From Dyadobacter sp. CY323 (GTDB lineage Bacteria > Bacteroidota > Bacteroidia > Cytophagales > Spirosomataceae), in assembly GCF_021390245.1 (NCBI RefSeq), contig NZ_JAJUXH010000033.1, positions 1-44,365 of the forward strand: a stretch of DNA of 44,365 nt, written 5' to 3'. Position numbers and translations under genes: made by a program. The notes beneath the pieces are model-generated. The model was not told where the DNA came from. It made no database searches and was given only the letters and a program-made list of their open reading frames with translations. Positions 24,964 to 35,000 of the stretch are shown piece after piece (the stretch's first letter is position 1; each line of letters begins with the position of its first letter).

Positions 24964-26544
24964 ATGGCTGAAATTGAAATAAAGGTACCGCCGGTTGGCG
25001 AGTCAATAACGGAGGTTACAATAGGAAACTGGTTCAAAAACGATGGCGATTTTGTGAAAATGGATGAGGTCATTTGTGGGCTCGATTCAGATAAAGCAAC
25101 ATTTGAATTAACTGCGGAGGCAGAAGGTGTTTTGCATATTAAAGCGCAGGAAGGAGACACAATTAATATAGGTGATCTGATTGCGACTATTGAACCGTCG
25201 AATGGCGCTGCAGCACCAGCCGTTGCACCGAAACAGGAATCGCCGGCGGCACCGAAGGAATCTGCTCCGGTAGAGCCTGTCGCTGAAAAAGCAGATAATA
25301 AAGTTGAAGCTCCTGCTGCACCGGCAACACCTGGAAAAGCTTACGAAATGAAAGTACCCGCAGTAGGTGAGTCCATAACGGAGGTTACCATTGCATCCTG
25401 GAATAAAAAGGATGGTGACCACGTCGAACTGGATGAAATCCTTTGTGAGCTTGAATCAGACAAAGCGACTTTTGAATTGCCGGCAGAAGCTGCCGGTACA
25501 TTAAAAATAGTTGGAAAAGAAGGTGATACCCTGGCCATCGGCGCAGTAATCTGCACGATAGAACCTGGTGCCGGAGCTGCACCTGCTGCTGCTCAAACTT
25601 CTGCGCCAGCTGCCGAAACTGCATCTGCGGACAAGGCATATAGTGAAAAACATGCTTCCCCCGTTGCTGCCAAAATTCTCGCGGAAAAGGGAATTGATCC
25701 GAAAGATGTAAATGGCTCCGGATCAGGAGGTAAAATAATGAAAGATGATGCGTTAAAAGCGGGTAGCAAACCTGCGGCTCCATCCGCACCTGCTGCTGCT
25801 TCCGCGAAACCTGCTGCAGCCGCTCCAACTGCACCTGCCGGTGCGAGAGGTCAGCGTCGTGAGAAAATGTCATCGCTTCGTAAAACAATCGCTCGTCGTT
25901 TGGTCGCAGTGAAAAATGAAACGGCTATGCTGACTACTTTCAACGAAGTAGATATGAAGCCGATCATGGACCTTCGCGGCAAGTTCAAGGACAAGTTCAA
26001 GGAGAAACACGAAGTTGGACTTGGGTTTATGTCATTCTTCGTGAAAGCGGTGACGGTGGCATTGAAAGATTTCCCTGTCGTAAATGCATACATTGATGGC
26101 GAGGAACTTGTTTATAATGATTTTAGCGACATTTCGGTAGCAGTTTCGACTCCCCGTGGATTGGTAGTTCCAGTGATACGGAATGCGGAAACGTTGTCAT
26201 TCGCAGCGATAGAAAAAGAAATCGTTCGTTTGGCAGTTCGTGCGCGTGATGGTAAGCTGGGGCTTGATGAAATGTCAGGCGGAACGTTCACCATTACAAA
26301 TGGTGGCACGTTTGGTTCGATGCTTTCGACCCCGATCATCAATGCGCCGCAATCTGCAATTCTCGGAATGCATAATATCGTTGAACGCGCAGTAGTCGTA
26401 GATGGTCAGATCGTCATTCGCCCGATCATGTACGTGGCACTTTCGTATGATCACCGTACCATTGATGGAAAAGATTCGGTTAGCTTCCTTGTCAGGTTGA
26501 AGCAGCTGCTAGAAGATCCAATGCGATTGTTACTTGATATGTAA
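24964..26544 (+). CDS. sucB: Dihydrolipoyllysine succinyltransferase (E2 of 2-oxoglutarate dehydrogenase) with two lipoyl domains
   Basis: A 526-residue acyltransferase. It has two tandem lipoyl domains, at about residues 1-77 (lipoyl lysine K44 in DSDKATFEL) and 126-200 (K167 in ESDKATFEL), both with the GESITEVTI start. These are joined by Ala/Pro-rich linkers to a peripheral subunit-binding domain at about 228-265 (HASPVAAKILAEKGID) and the catalytic domain at about 296-526, which carries the active-site H497 and D501 (DHRTIDG). The catalytic domain and its order after sucA identify it as the succinyl rather than acetyl transferase. The second lipoyl domain is extra compared with enterobacterial SucB, which has one. 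Confidence 0.95.
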   Translation: MAEIEIKVPPVGESITEVTIGNWFKNDGDFVKMDEVICGLDSDKATFELTAEAEGVLHIKAQEGDTINIGDLIATIEPSNGAAAPAVAPKQESPAAPKESAPVEPVAEKADNKVEAPAAPATPGKAYEMKVPAVGESITEVTIASWNKKDGDHVELDEILCELESDKATFELPAEAAGTLKIVGKEGDTLAIGAVICTIEPGAGAAPAAAQTSAPAAETASADKAYSEKHASPVAAKILAEKGIDPKDVNGSGSGGKIMKDDALKAGSKPAAPSAPAAASAKPAAAAPTAPAGARGQRREKMSSLRKTIARRLVAVKNETAMLTTFNEVDMKPIMDLRGKFKDKFKEKHEVGLGFMSFFVKAVTVALKDFPVVNAYIDGEELVYNDFSDISVAVSTPRGLVVPVIRNAETLSFAAIEKEIVRLAVRARDGKLGLDEMSGGTFTITNGGTFGSMLSTPIINAPQSAILGMHNIVERAVVVDGQIVIRPIMYVALSYDHRTIDGKDSVSFLVRLKQLLEDPMRLLLDM

Positions 26545-26570
26545 TCTAATAAAAGACCCATAAGTAATCT

Positions 26571-26598
26571 AATCCCGTCATATCGACGGGATTTTTTT
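26571..26598 (+). terminator. Intrinsic terminator of the sucAB operon
   Basis: Perfect 9-bp stem (26571-26579 with 26585-26593), 5-base loop, and a T-tract of seven ending at 26598, starting 27 bases after the sucB stop. Confidence 0.9.
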
Positions 26599-26628
26599 AT
26601 ATTCGTGAATAACCCTATTCATTGTCAG

Positions 26629-27177
26629 ATGATCCATAAATCATTGGTTTGTTTGCTTGTCCTCACTTTTTTGAATGCCGGGATCGTACATTCTCAGCTC
26701 CCGGAACCTGAAATATCATCAACTGAAATCACAACAGGTGATTCCATTCCTGTCATCAGAGTTTACTTTAACAAGTATTTCGTTGGGAGACAAAAGCTTC
26801 GAATAAGGGAAGTTGCCGATCTGATAAGTTGTGTTGATTCCAGCAATTTTGTGATGTTTAACAAAGGACACAAATTACAAAAGGTAGGTGGGACTGTCGC
26901 GATACTTGGGGGAGGCTTAGCTCTGGTAGGATCCTTGGTAGCTATGGGAGAAGCACTGAATAATTTGTTTTCACAGACCTCCGACAATGGGAGTACAGGC
27001 GTCCCTGTTTTGATAGCTTCGTGCGGCGTCACTTTCACCGGACTGTTACTCATGACTGTGGGCAAAAGTCAAAAAACCAAGTCTGTCCGGTTGTATAATC
27101 GGACAGCGAAGGCCGGAGAATATACATTATCCGCAGGAATATATGGAAACAGTCTTTCGGTAAGATTAAAATTCTAG
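26629..27177 (+). CDS. Hypothetical exported or membrane protein
   Basis: A 182-residue product started at the ATG at 26629, which places a signal peptide at the N-terminus (residues 1 to about 23, ending VHS). A GTG at 26605 would bury the signal. The middle carries two Gly-rich hydrophobic segments (about 87-110 and 124-145) separated by a short Ser/Asn/Gly loop, like a helical hairpin. The rest has beta-type sequence ending SVRLKF. Not recognised. It converges on the MazG-like gene, with only 4 bases between the two stop codons. Confidence 0.6.
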   Translation: MIHKSLVCLLVLTFLNAGIVHSQLPEPEISSTEITTGDSIPVIRVYFNKYFVGRQKLRIREVADLISCVDSSNFVMFNKGHKLQKVGGTVAILGGGLALVGSLVAMGEALNNLFSQTSDNGSTGVPVLIASCGVTFTGLLLMTVGKSQKTKSVRLYNRTAKAGEYTLSAGIYGNSLSVRLKF

Positions 27178-27181
27178 CAGA

Positions 27182-27508
27182 TTATTTCAGCTTGTCATTT
27201 TCCCGGTGGCGGTCTTTGTCCCGTTCAGTTTTCTTAGCAAGATTTTTTTCAAAAGCTTCGGTAAGATTAATTCCCGTTTGATTAGCCAGACAAATCAGTA
27301 CCCACAGAACATCCGCCATTTCATCGCCCAGGTCTTTACCCAAATCCGACTTTTTGAAAGACTGATCGCCATAGGTCCGGGCCATAATGCGGGCAAGTTC
27401 TCCCACTTCTTCCGTCAGGATCGTCATGTTAGTTAATTCTGAGAAATAACGGACTCCGTATGTTTTGATCCAGAGATCTACCTGGTTTTGGGCTTCGTCG
27501 ATGGACAT
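27182..27508 (-). CDS. MazG-like nucleotide pyrophosphohydrolase
   Basis: A 108-residue all-alpha pyrophosphohydrolase, a small MazG-type protein that likely removes pyrophosphate from non-canonical or excess NTPs. The metal-binding helices show EExxE at 33-37 (LTEEVGE) and ExxD at 63-66 (DEMADVLWVL). I choose the ATG at 27508 because it matches the normal start of this subfamily; a GTG at 27532 would add eight residues. The C-terminal tail is highly charged (many Lys, Asp and Arg). It sits 77 bases downstream of dtd on the same strand and both may be house-cleaning genes in one unit. Confidence 0.88.
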   Translation of the reverse strand: MSIDEAQNQVDLWIKTYGVRYFSELTNMTILTEEVGELARIMARTYGDQSFKKSDLGKDLGDEMADVLWVLICLANQTGINLTEAFEKNLAKKTERDKDRHRENDKLK

Positions 27509-27585
27509 TGCTTTAATTTTAGACCGGGTCACCGGTGCGATGATTGAATGATTGAACGGAATGTCGGAGGCGTTGTTGTGGTTCG

Positions 27586-28038
27586 TTAAATTCGGTTTTT
27601 TGAGTCGATGAGGATGGTGACCGGGCCATCGTTGAGTAAAGCTACCTTCATATCAGCCCCGAATTGGCCGCATTCGATTTTTTTTCCTAATTCTTGTTCC
27701 AGAAACACGATCATTTTCTCATATAATGGAATTGCGACTTCCGGCCTGGCGGCCTCGATGAATGAGGGGCGATTTCCTTTTTTTGTACTGGCGTGTAATG
27801 TAAACTGACTGATCAGAAGAATGTTACCATCAACTGTTTTCAAGTCAAGATTCATTTTTCCCTCCTCATCTCCAAATACCCTCAAACCGATCATTTTCTT
27901 TCCCAGCCACTCAATATCTTCTGAAGTATCCTGATGGGTGATTCCCAGCAAGACCAGAAACCCATTCTCAATTTTCCCATTTACCTTTCCTTCGATCGTC
28001 ACCGAGGCACTACTTACGCGCTGTACTACTGCAATCAT
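27586..28038 (-). CDS. dtd: D-aminoacyl-tRNA deacylase
   Basis: A 150-residue enzyme that removes D-amino acids (and Gly from tRNA-Ala) wrongly attached to tRNA. The two signature motifs are present: SQFTLHASTKKGNRPSF in the middle and LNDGPVT near the C-terminus. The N-terminus MIAVVQRVSSASV is typical. The length is normal and the start is an ATG. It is followed on the same strand by the MazG-like gene after 77 bases. Confidence 0.96.
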   Translation of the reverse strand: MIAVVQRVSSASVTIEGKVNGKIENGFLVLLGITHQDTSEDIEWLGKKMIGLRVFGDEEGKMNLDLKTVDGNILLISQFTLHASTKKGNRPSFIEAARPEVAIPLYEKMIVFLEQELGKKIECGQFGADMKVALLNDGPVTILIDSKNRI

Positions 28039-28163
28039 GTGTACGCCAAATTATTTGAAATCACTTTTCTGAGCTAAAATAAACCTATTTAGGGATATGC
28101 ACGGTGCTTTTATTCTTGTAAACCGTTTATCCATCGCCTGCCCGCTACTATGTGACGGTCTAA

Positions 28164-28367
28164 GTTCCCGGCCTCACATCGCCGGCAATTGTCAGGATCA
28201 TGGATCAGTCAGGCAGATTATTCATCTCCCAAACCGTGAAAAAGTCGGATCAAAAAATAAATATAGCAAGGTTAAAAGAAGGATTGTACATTGTGACCCT
28301 GAACGATAAAGTAGTAGGTAAGGTGATTGTGGTGGGGAAATTAAGTCTTGTTTTAAAGATTACATGA
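28164..28367 (+). pseudogene. Remnant of a type IX secretion C-terminal sorting domain
   Basis: The frame starting after a stop at 28161-28163 encodes about 67 residues that look like the tail of a T9SS cargo protein. They include a strand with IVRIMDQSGRLF, then INIARLKEGLYIVTL, and a final KVVGKVIVVGK. This D-x-x-G-R ... L-x-x-G-x-Y-I-V pattern is the usual sorting-domain signature. No exported cargo domain precedes it: the 125 bases from 28039 to 28163 show only short frames. An internal ATG at 28200 could still give a 55-residue peptide. Its TGA overlaps the sdaA start (ATGA), so sdaA may be translationally coupled to it. Confidence 0.55.
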
Positions 28368-29788
28368 AAGAAGAACGCATTTCAGTTTTTGATATATTTA
28401 AAATTGGCATTGGCCCGTCGAGCTCCCATACGCTGGGGCCGTGGCGGGCGGCGCAGCAGTTTTTGACAAGGCTTAACTCGCGAATTGAGTTGGCGTCGGT
28501 TCGGAATGTGCAGGTTCATCTGTATGGTTCACTGGCAAAAACCGGCAAAGGCCACGGAACGGACATTGCTGTGATTCTTGGACTCAGCGGTTACGATCCG
28601 GTTACGGTCGAGACAGATTCCATTGATCGCATTCTTGCCGATATCGCTTCGAGTGAAACCATTTCGCTGCATGGCGAAATGAGTCTCCGGTTTACCCCGA
28701 AAGAAGATGTGGTTTTCCATAAATCCGAATCACTTCCTTTTCATCCAAATGGCGTCAGCTTTGTTGCAGAATGTGGTTCAAATGGCACATTTGAAGAAAC
28801 TTACTATTCGATTGGTGGCGGTTTCGTAATTCAGGAGGGGGAGGAGAAAAATGAGAAGCATTCCGTGAGCCTGCCATATCCGATAGATTATGCTTCTGAT
28901 CTGTTACAATGGCATCGGATCTCCGGGAAAGAGATTTGGGAAATCGTATTGGAAAACGAGAAAGCCTGGCGTCCGGAGCCTGTTGTCCGGAAGGATTTGA
29001 TGCATATCTGGCACGTGATGCAGGATAGCATTTTCCATGGCTGCCAAAATCAGGGTGTTCTTCCAGGCGGGCTTCTTGTTCAGCGGCGGGCCGCAGCTTT
29101 AAACCAAAAATTATTGAAAGGCAAAGCTTGCGTCGGATGTGACGAGTGGGTCGAGTCCATTCGGACTGGTGGCGCAGGCTTTAACTATACATTGGATTGG
29201 GTAAGTTGCTTTGCGCTGGCAGTAAATGAGGAAAATGCATCATATAGCAGGGTTGTGACTGCTCCGACAAACGGGGCGGCCGGTGTCATTCCGGCAGTTT
29301 TACAATTTCATATCACTTTTTGCGGAGGTACCGAAGAAGATATTTTCAGGTTTATGTTAACTGCCGGAGAAATTGGCAGCATTTTCAAGAAAGGCGCCAC
29401 CATTTCTGCGGCAATGGGTGGCTGCCAGGCCGAGATCGGCGTTTCGTCGGCTATGGCAGCTGCGGGGCTTACCCAGGTTTCCGGCGGGACCGTCGAACAA
29501 TGTCTGATGGCTGCTGAAATTGCCATGGAGCATCATTTGGGACTAACCTGCGATCCGGTCGCCGGACTTGTTCAGATTCCCTGCATCGAACGTAATACAA
29601 TGGGGGCGATTAAAGCGATTACTGCTTCTCAACTGGCTTTGCAAAGCAACCCGAGGGATGCGAAGGTTTCACTGGATAATGTGGTGCAAACGATGTGGCA
29701 GACTGCGCTGGATATGAATCATCGGTATAAGGAAACCTCGGAGGGCGGACTGGCAGTCAATATTCCGATCAGTTTAAGTGAATGCTAA
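28364..29788 (+). CDS. sdaA: L-serine ammonia-lyase (iron-sulfur type)
   Basis: A 474-residue single-chain L-serine dehydratase that converts L-serine to pyruvate and ammonia. The N-terminal domain starts with SVFDIFKIGIGPSSSHT, and the C-terminal catalytic domain carries the three cluster cysteines C354 (MGGCQ), C396 (LTCDPVAGLV) and C407 (IPCIERN). The length fits the fused alpha/beta form. The ATG at 28364 overlaps the stop of the upstream sorting-domain remnant by 4 bases. It ends 4 bases before the convergent end of mgtE. Confidence 0.96.
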   Translation: MKEERISVFDIFKIGIGPSSSHTLGPWRAAQQFLTRLNSRIELASVRNVQVHLYGSLAKTGKGHGTDIAVILGLSGYDPVTVETDSIDRILADIASSETISLHGEMSLRFTPKEDVVFHKSESLPFHPNGVSFVAECGSNGTFEETYYSIGGGFVIQEGEEKNEKHSVSLPYPIDYASDLLQWHRISGKEIWEIVLENEKAWRPEPVVRKDLMHIWHVMQDSIFHGCQNQGVLPGGLLVQRRAAALNQKLLKGKACVGCDEWVESIRTGGAGFNYTLDWVSCFALAVNEENASYSRVVTAPTNGAAGVIPAVLQFHITFCGGTEEDIFRFMLTAGEIGSIFKKGATISAAMGGCQAEIGVSSAMAAAGLTQVSGGTVEQCLMAAEIAMEHHLGLTCDPVAGLVQIPCIERNTMGAIKAITASQLALQSNPRDAKVSLDNVVQTMWQTALDMNHRYKETSEGGLAVNIPISLSEC

Positions 29789-29792
29789 AACC

Positions 29793-31145
29793 TCACAGGT
29801 TCAAAAGTAAATGCGCCAGCCCGAAGTAAACGCCATATCCGATGAGGTCATTGGCGGTTGTTATAAATGGCCCCGACGCTACTGCCGGGTTAATACCAAT
29901 TTTTTCCAGCAAAATAGGGGTAATGGTACCCATAAAGGAAGCGAGGAAAACGACTGACATTAATGCAATGGAAACGACAAAAGCCAGGTTTACTTCATTG
30001 CCAATCAGTAGATTAAATCCAAAAACGATCAGACTGATGATTAATCCATTGATAAAGGCCACCGCGAACATCCGGATCAGACGCTGCCCGACCGTGGTAT
30101 CCAAACCGGTTTTGTCTGCCAGGCTTTGAAGGATAATGGATGACGTTTGAATGCCGACATTACCTCCGGTAGAACCGATAATCGGGATGAATGCAGCCAT
30201 AGCCGGCACAATTTGCAGGTCTCCCTCAAAAAAGCTGATGAATTTCGCAGCCAGAATTCCCCCCATCATTCCTACCAGAAGCCACGGCAAACGAGCTTTC
30301 GTTTGCTGCCAGATGGTATCATCTTCTTCCACGTCTCCCGTAATACCAGCCATGGCGAGCGTATCCGAACTTGCCTGCTCGGTGATTACGTCGATCACGT
30401 CATCAATGGTAATGCGACCGAGCAATTTCCCCTGAACATTCACAACCGGCAGTGCATCAAGGTCATAGCGGCGCATGAGCTCGGCTACTTCTTCGGCCGG
30501 ACGATATGTTTCGACGAAAATCACATCTTTATCATAAAGACTTTCAATCTTGGTGTTTTTATGCGCCAGAACGATTTTTTTCAGGGACAGAATTCCCAGC
30601 AGTTTACCAAAATCGTCGACCACATAGACTGCATACACCTTCCCCACATCTTCCGCCTGCTTGCGAAGTTCCTCAATGCATTGATTCACAGTCCAATTTA
30701 CATTGGCTTTTACAAGCTCTTTCTGCATCAAACCACCCGCGACATCCTCATCATAATGTAGCAGATCGAGGATAAAACGGGCTTGTTCGCGGTCTTCCAG
30801 CAATGCGATCACTTCCTCGCGGACACGGATAGGCTGCTGGTTCAGCAAATCCACCGCATCATCCGAGTCGAACAGGTTGACAAACCGCGAAATTTCTTCG
30901 GAATTGAATGCTTTCAGAAACTCGCGGCGGTCGTTCGGCTCCATATCGGCCAGAATTTCGGCACCTCGTTCAACGCCAAGCTGACTGACCAGGAATTTGG
31001 CGCGATCGGTTTCAAGCTCCGACAAAAGACTGGTAATATCAGCTGAAAAAAGAGGCTCCATCTCAATGCGAATGGATGCAGCATCTTGTTTTTCAATGAG
31101 TTCCTGAATATGGTCTACGTATTCCTGGGTTAATTCAAAAGTCAT
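29793..31145 (-). CDS. mgtE: Magnesium transporter MgtE
   Basis: A 450-residue magnesium channel/transporter. It has an N-terminal helical MgtE_N domain (about 20-130), a pair of CBS domains (about 130-255, regulatory magnesium sites), and five membrane segments from about 285 to 450. The pore-region motif STGGNVGIQTSS and the C-terminal stretch NPAVASGPFITTANDLIG are typical of the family, and the last carries the conserved Asp that lines the pore. In relatives the cytosolic domains close the channel when internal magnesium is high. A 7-bp repeat array lies directly upstream. Confidence 0.95.
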   Translation of the reverse strand: MTFELTQEYVDHIQELIEKQDAASIRIEMEPLFSADITSLLSELETDRAKFLVSQLGVERGAEILADMEPNDRREFLKAFNSEEISRFVNLFDSDDAVDLLNQQPIRVREEVIALLEDREQARFILDLLHYDEDVAGGLMQKELVKANVNWTVNQCIEELRKQAEDVGKVYAVYVVDDFGKLLGILSLKKIVLAHKNTKIESLYDKDVIFVETYRPAEEVAELMRRYDLDALPVVNVQGKLLGRITIDDVIDVITEQASSDTLAMAGITGDVEEDDTIWQQTKARLPWLLVGMMGGILAAKFISFFEGDLQIVPAMAAFIPIIGSTGGNVGIQTSSIILQSLADKTGLDTTVGQRLIRMFAVAFINGLIISLIVFGFNLLIGNEVNLAFVVSIALMSVVFLASFMGTITPILLEKIGINPAVASGPFITTANDLIGYGVYFGLAHLLLNL

Positions 31146-31153
31146 GTTGAGGT

Positions 31154-31188
31154 AGCTTTTAGCGATTGGCGATTGGCTTTTAGCTTAC
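31154..31188. repeat. 7-bp tandem-repeat array
   Basis: Five consecutive 7-base units: AGCTTTT, AGCGATT, GGCGATT, GGCTTTT, AGCTTAC. The units are the same type as those at 8737-8785, 22 kb away. It lies in the 72-base gap between the rsmA stop and the mgtE start (both minus strand). No opposing array is present here. Confidence 0.7.
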
Positions 31189-31217
31189 ATACTTACTTTC
31201 CGAAGAATGCTTTTTGG

Positions 31218-32012
31218 TTATTCCGGCAGACTTTGGGCAAGCTGGGTCAGGATAACGAAATCACTGACGGGTAACTGTTCTGCGCGTTTGGTCAGCAATG
31301 GATGATCTGGAAACTCGCCGATCGGTTTTAATGCATTTCGCAGCGTTTTTCTCCGTTGATTAAAAGCCGTTTTCACCACCCTGAAAAACAATTTTTCATC
31401 GCAATCCAGCGCACTGGTACTGTTCCGGCGAAGCCTGATCACGCCTGACTGCACCTTGGGCGGAGGGTCAAATGCTCCCGGGGGCACTGTGACGAGATAA
31501 TCTATATCGTAGAAAGCCTGCAACAAAACGCTCAAAATGCCATAATCCTTATTTCCCGGAGGTGAAGCGATACGTTGGGCAACTTCTTTTTGAAGCATGC
31601 AAACGATCTCCGGGATCTGGTCGCGGATCTGTAAAGCCCGGAAAAAGATCTGGGACGAAATGTTGTAGGGAAAATTGCCGATAACGCCGAATGGGGCTGA
31701 AAAATGGTCGGCGGTATTTAGTTTGAGAAAATCACCTTCGATGATACGCGGCGAAAGGTCCGGATAATGCTTTTGCAGATAAACCACCGATTCCGTATCA
31801 ATCTCGATTACATACGTTTCGAATGTATCTTTTTGCAATAAGAATTGCGTCAGCACGCCCATACCCGGCCCGATCTCGAGAACCTTATTATAATTGCGGT
31901 GACCAGACAGCCCGTCGACAATGCGCTGGGCAATGTTCAGATCTTTTAAAAAATGCTGTCCAAGGTGCTTTTTAGCCCGGACTTTGGAGTCGTCCCTATT
32001 TTTATAATTCAT
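31218..32012 (-). CDS. rsmA: 16S rRNA dimethyladenosine transferase (RsmA/KsgA)
   Basis: A 264-residue methyltransferase that dimethylates two adjacent adenines in the 3' hairpin of 16S rRNA during small-subunit assembly. The sequence has the family start KKHLGQHFL at 14-22, the S-adenosylmethionine motif LEIGPGMG at 45-52, and the catalytic NFPY at 113-116. I use the ATG at 32012; a GTG at 32018 would add two residues. A TAnnTTTG-like element (TAATTTTG on the minus strand at 32030-32023) lies so close that the mRNA would be nearly leaderless. It is followed by mgtE on the same strand. Confidence 0.96.
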   Translation of the reverse strand: MNYKNRDDSKVRAKKHLGQHFLKDLNIAQRIVDGLSGHRNYNKVLEIGPGMGVLTQFLLQKDTFETYVIEIDTESVVYLQKHYPDLSPRIIEGDFLKLNTADHFSAPFGVIGNFPYNISSQIFFRALQIRDQIPEIVCMLQKEVAQRIASPPGNKDYGILSVLLQAFYDIDYLVTVPPGAFDPPPKVQSGVIRLRRNSTSALDCDEKLFFRVVKTAFNQRRKTLRNALKPIGEFPDHPLLTKRAEQLPVSDFVILTQLAQSLPE

Positions 32013-32099
32013 TTTCACAAGCCAAAATTACGGCTTAATTCGTAGATTTATCGAATAAAGAATTGGAAGGAACCTTAAAAGTGCGATGCTCCGGAAACC

Positions 32100-35000
32100 A
32101 TGGAAATGATCTCGTCCCACACCGATTGGCAAACGATACACGCTACATTACAACATCTTAATCTCATTGGAATTACATTTTCTCCGGACTTTGTGATCCG
32201 GAATATAAGTGCCCATGCATTGATGAAAACCGGCTGGATGGAGTCCGACCTGCTCGGTCACAGCCTGTTTGATAAGCTTATTCCAAAGGAGGAAGAATAC
32301 GAGGTACGGCAAATGCTGGAAGAAGGGATTCAGGGAAAACGGAAGCTGGAACAACGCGAAGTGCCTTTTTTAGCTCAAAAAGGAACGGTTCGCACTTTTT
32401 CTATCAATTCGGTACTGATGCACCGGGAAGAGGATGAGGTGGAATGCGTGACTTTGGTTGGCGACGACATTACCCGTCGCAGGCGAATGGAGTCTTCGAT
32501 AGCAAAATCGAATTCGCAGTTACAAGATCTGGTGGATAATACCAGCGACCTGATCCAGCTGGTGGCAATGGACGGGAAGTTCATATTTGTGAACAAGGCC
32601 TGGCGGGAAGTATTGGGTTACGGGCTTGATGAAATCGCGTCGATGCGCATGGAGGATATTCTGCATCCGCAGCATAAGGAACAAGCTTTGGCACAACTGA
32701 AACTCATTGAGCAGGGTAATTCCAATCCCAATTTTGAAGCTGTTTTTCTGAGCCGGGAGGGGAAAAAGGTATTTGTGGCAGGAAGTGTCAACTGCCGGTT
32801 CGATAATGGAAAACCTACCGCATTCAGGTGTATTTTAAATGATTTTACTGAAAAAATCAGGGCTGAGAAAGCGCAGAACCTGTATTACAGCATTGCCAAC
32901 TGGACTGTAAATACACCCAATCTCGACGATTTTTACCAAAATATCCACGAAGAACTTGGTAAGATCATCGATGTAAAGAACTTCTTCATCGCACTTTACG
33001 ATCCCAGCAAAAGCTACATTTATTTCCCTTATTACGTCGATCAATATTTTCAGGGAAATGTGCGGTTTACAAGAAGGAAATTGGGAAATGGGGTCACAGA
33101 ATATGCGATTGCATCCAATAAACCACTTTTTTTATCCGGAGAAGATGTAGAGCATCTGGCAAAAACAAATAGCCTCCATTTGTACGGTGTCACTCCGAAA
33201 TTGCTTCTCTGCGTTCCATTGCGGATCGGGGAGCGGATTACCGGCATTATCGGTGTGAAATCGTACGATGACCCCAAAATGTTCGATGCGAGAGACCTGG
33301 AATTGCTGGAATTTATCTCCGGGCAGGTTGCGATGGCCATTGCGCGAAAGCAAAGTGAGGAGGAATTAAGTAAATACCTCGCGCGTTTGAATGCGATTTT
33401 CGATAGCAGCTCGCATTTGATCTGGTCGGTGAATAAATCGTTACAACTGACCTCATTTAACCGGAATTACGCCGATCTGATCCATAATCAACTGGGAGTG
33501 AGACCTTCTTTGCAATCGAGTACTGAGAAGTTCGGCTGGCGAATGGTTGGTAACAACAACCGCCGCACGCTGGAATCGAAATACCGGCAGGCATTGCGTG
33601 GTGAGGCGCAATATTTTGAATTTAAAATCGATCGGAAAGACGGAGCCCAGATGTGGCTTGAATTTTACCTGAATCCCATTCATTATGCCGACGGGGTGAT
33701 CGAGGAAGTTTCCGGGATCGCGAGGGATATTACCCGGAGAAAAGAGGCGGAATTGTCGTTACGGCATAGTGAGGAGCTTTTCAGGGGGATTTTTGAAAAC
33801 CTGCAGGATATTTATTGCAGGATCAACCGGGAAGGTGAGATCACGATGATCAGCCAGTCGGTAATGAAACGGCTTGGTTACCTGCCGAATGAGGTGATCG
33901 GGCATAAGCTAACGGAATTTTTTGCGGATAAGAAACGCATTCATTCGGCGCTGATCCGGTTGCGGAAGACAAAAAGCCTGCGGAATTTCGAGATCACGAT
34001 GTACCGGAAAGATGGTACCGAGCGCCAGTTTATGATCAACATGCTGATGTTTACCAACGACAAAGGCAAACCGACGGAAATTGCGGCATTGGCGCGGGAT
34101 ATTACCGAATTGAAACGAAATGAGCTCGAATTACTGAAAGCAAAAGAACATGCGGAACGCTCGCTGAAAGTAAAAGAGGGTTTTCTTGCCAATATGAGCC
34201 ACGAGATCCGTACGCCGATGAATGGGGTGATCGGGATGATTGACCTGCTGGGAGAAACGCCGCTGAATGTGGAGCAGAAAGATTATGTGTTGACGATCAA
34301 ACGTTCGTCGGAAACGCTGTTAAATATTTTGAACGATATTCTCGATCTGTCGAAAATCGAGGCAGGGAAAATGGAGCTGCATGAGGCTCCGATCGCGATC
34401 GAGGAGATTTTATTGAAACTGGTGTCACTTTTTGGGCAAACTGCCAAAAGCAAAAACAATACGCTTACCTATGAAATCGCGCCCGACATTCCGAAGTTTA
34501 TCATCGCCGATCAGACCCGATTACTGCAAATCCTGTCGAATCTGACGTCAAATGCATTAAAATTCACAGAAAACGGATCGGTGAAAGTTTTGCTTACACT
34601 GATAAAAAAAGACGGTATTTACCACAAGATCAAAGTCGATGTTCAGGATTCAGGGATTGGGATCAGTGCAATGGACAAGCAGATTTTGTTCACCTCTTTT
34701 ACCCAACTGGACAATTCCTCACGGAAATCATTTGGAGGAACGGGGCTTGGACTTGCGATTTCGAAGCAACTCTGCGCATTAATGAATGGAGAAATTGGCG
34801 TGGAATCTACCATTGGCCAGGGCAGCACATTCTGGTTCACATTTGAGACCAGGGAAACTTCGATTGCCCAGGTAGGAACGGTCAAGCAAATCGATGAGAC
34901 GCCGATTGAAAACGTATTTGCCGATTACCATCCAAGTATTCTTTTGGTGGACGACAATGCGGTAAACCGGAAGGTAGCGAATGAAATTTTGAAAAAATCA

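Noticed and set aside
28039..28163. Possible small gene upstream of the sorting-domain remnant (frame from 28097)
   Set aside because: It is in a different frame from the remnant, has no recognisable signal or domain, and no promoter element was found. It may be decayed cargo sequence but this cannot be shown.
29788..29801. Small inverted repeat between sdaA and mgtE ends
   Set aside because: The stem is only five base pairs, lies partly in mgtE coding sequence, and has no T-tract, so a terminator call is not justified.
30147..30761. 204-codon plus-strand frame opposite mgtE
   Set aside because: It is antisense to a complete MgtE with intact CBS and membrane domains; composition and lack of motifs mark it as a shadow.
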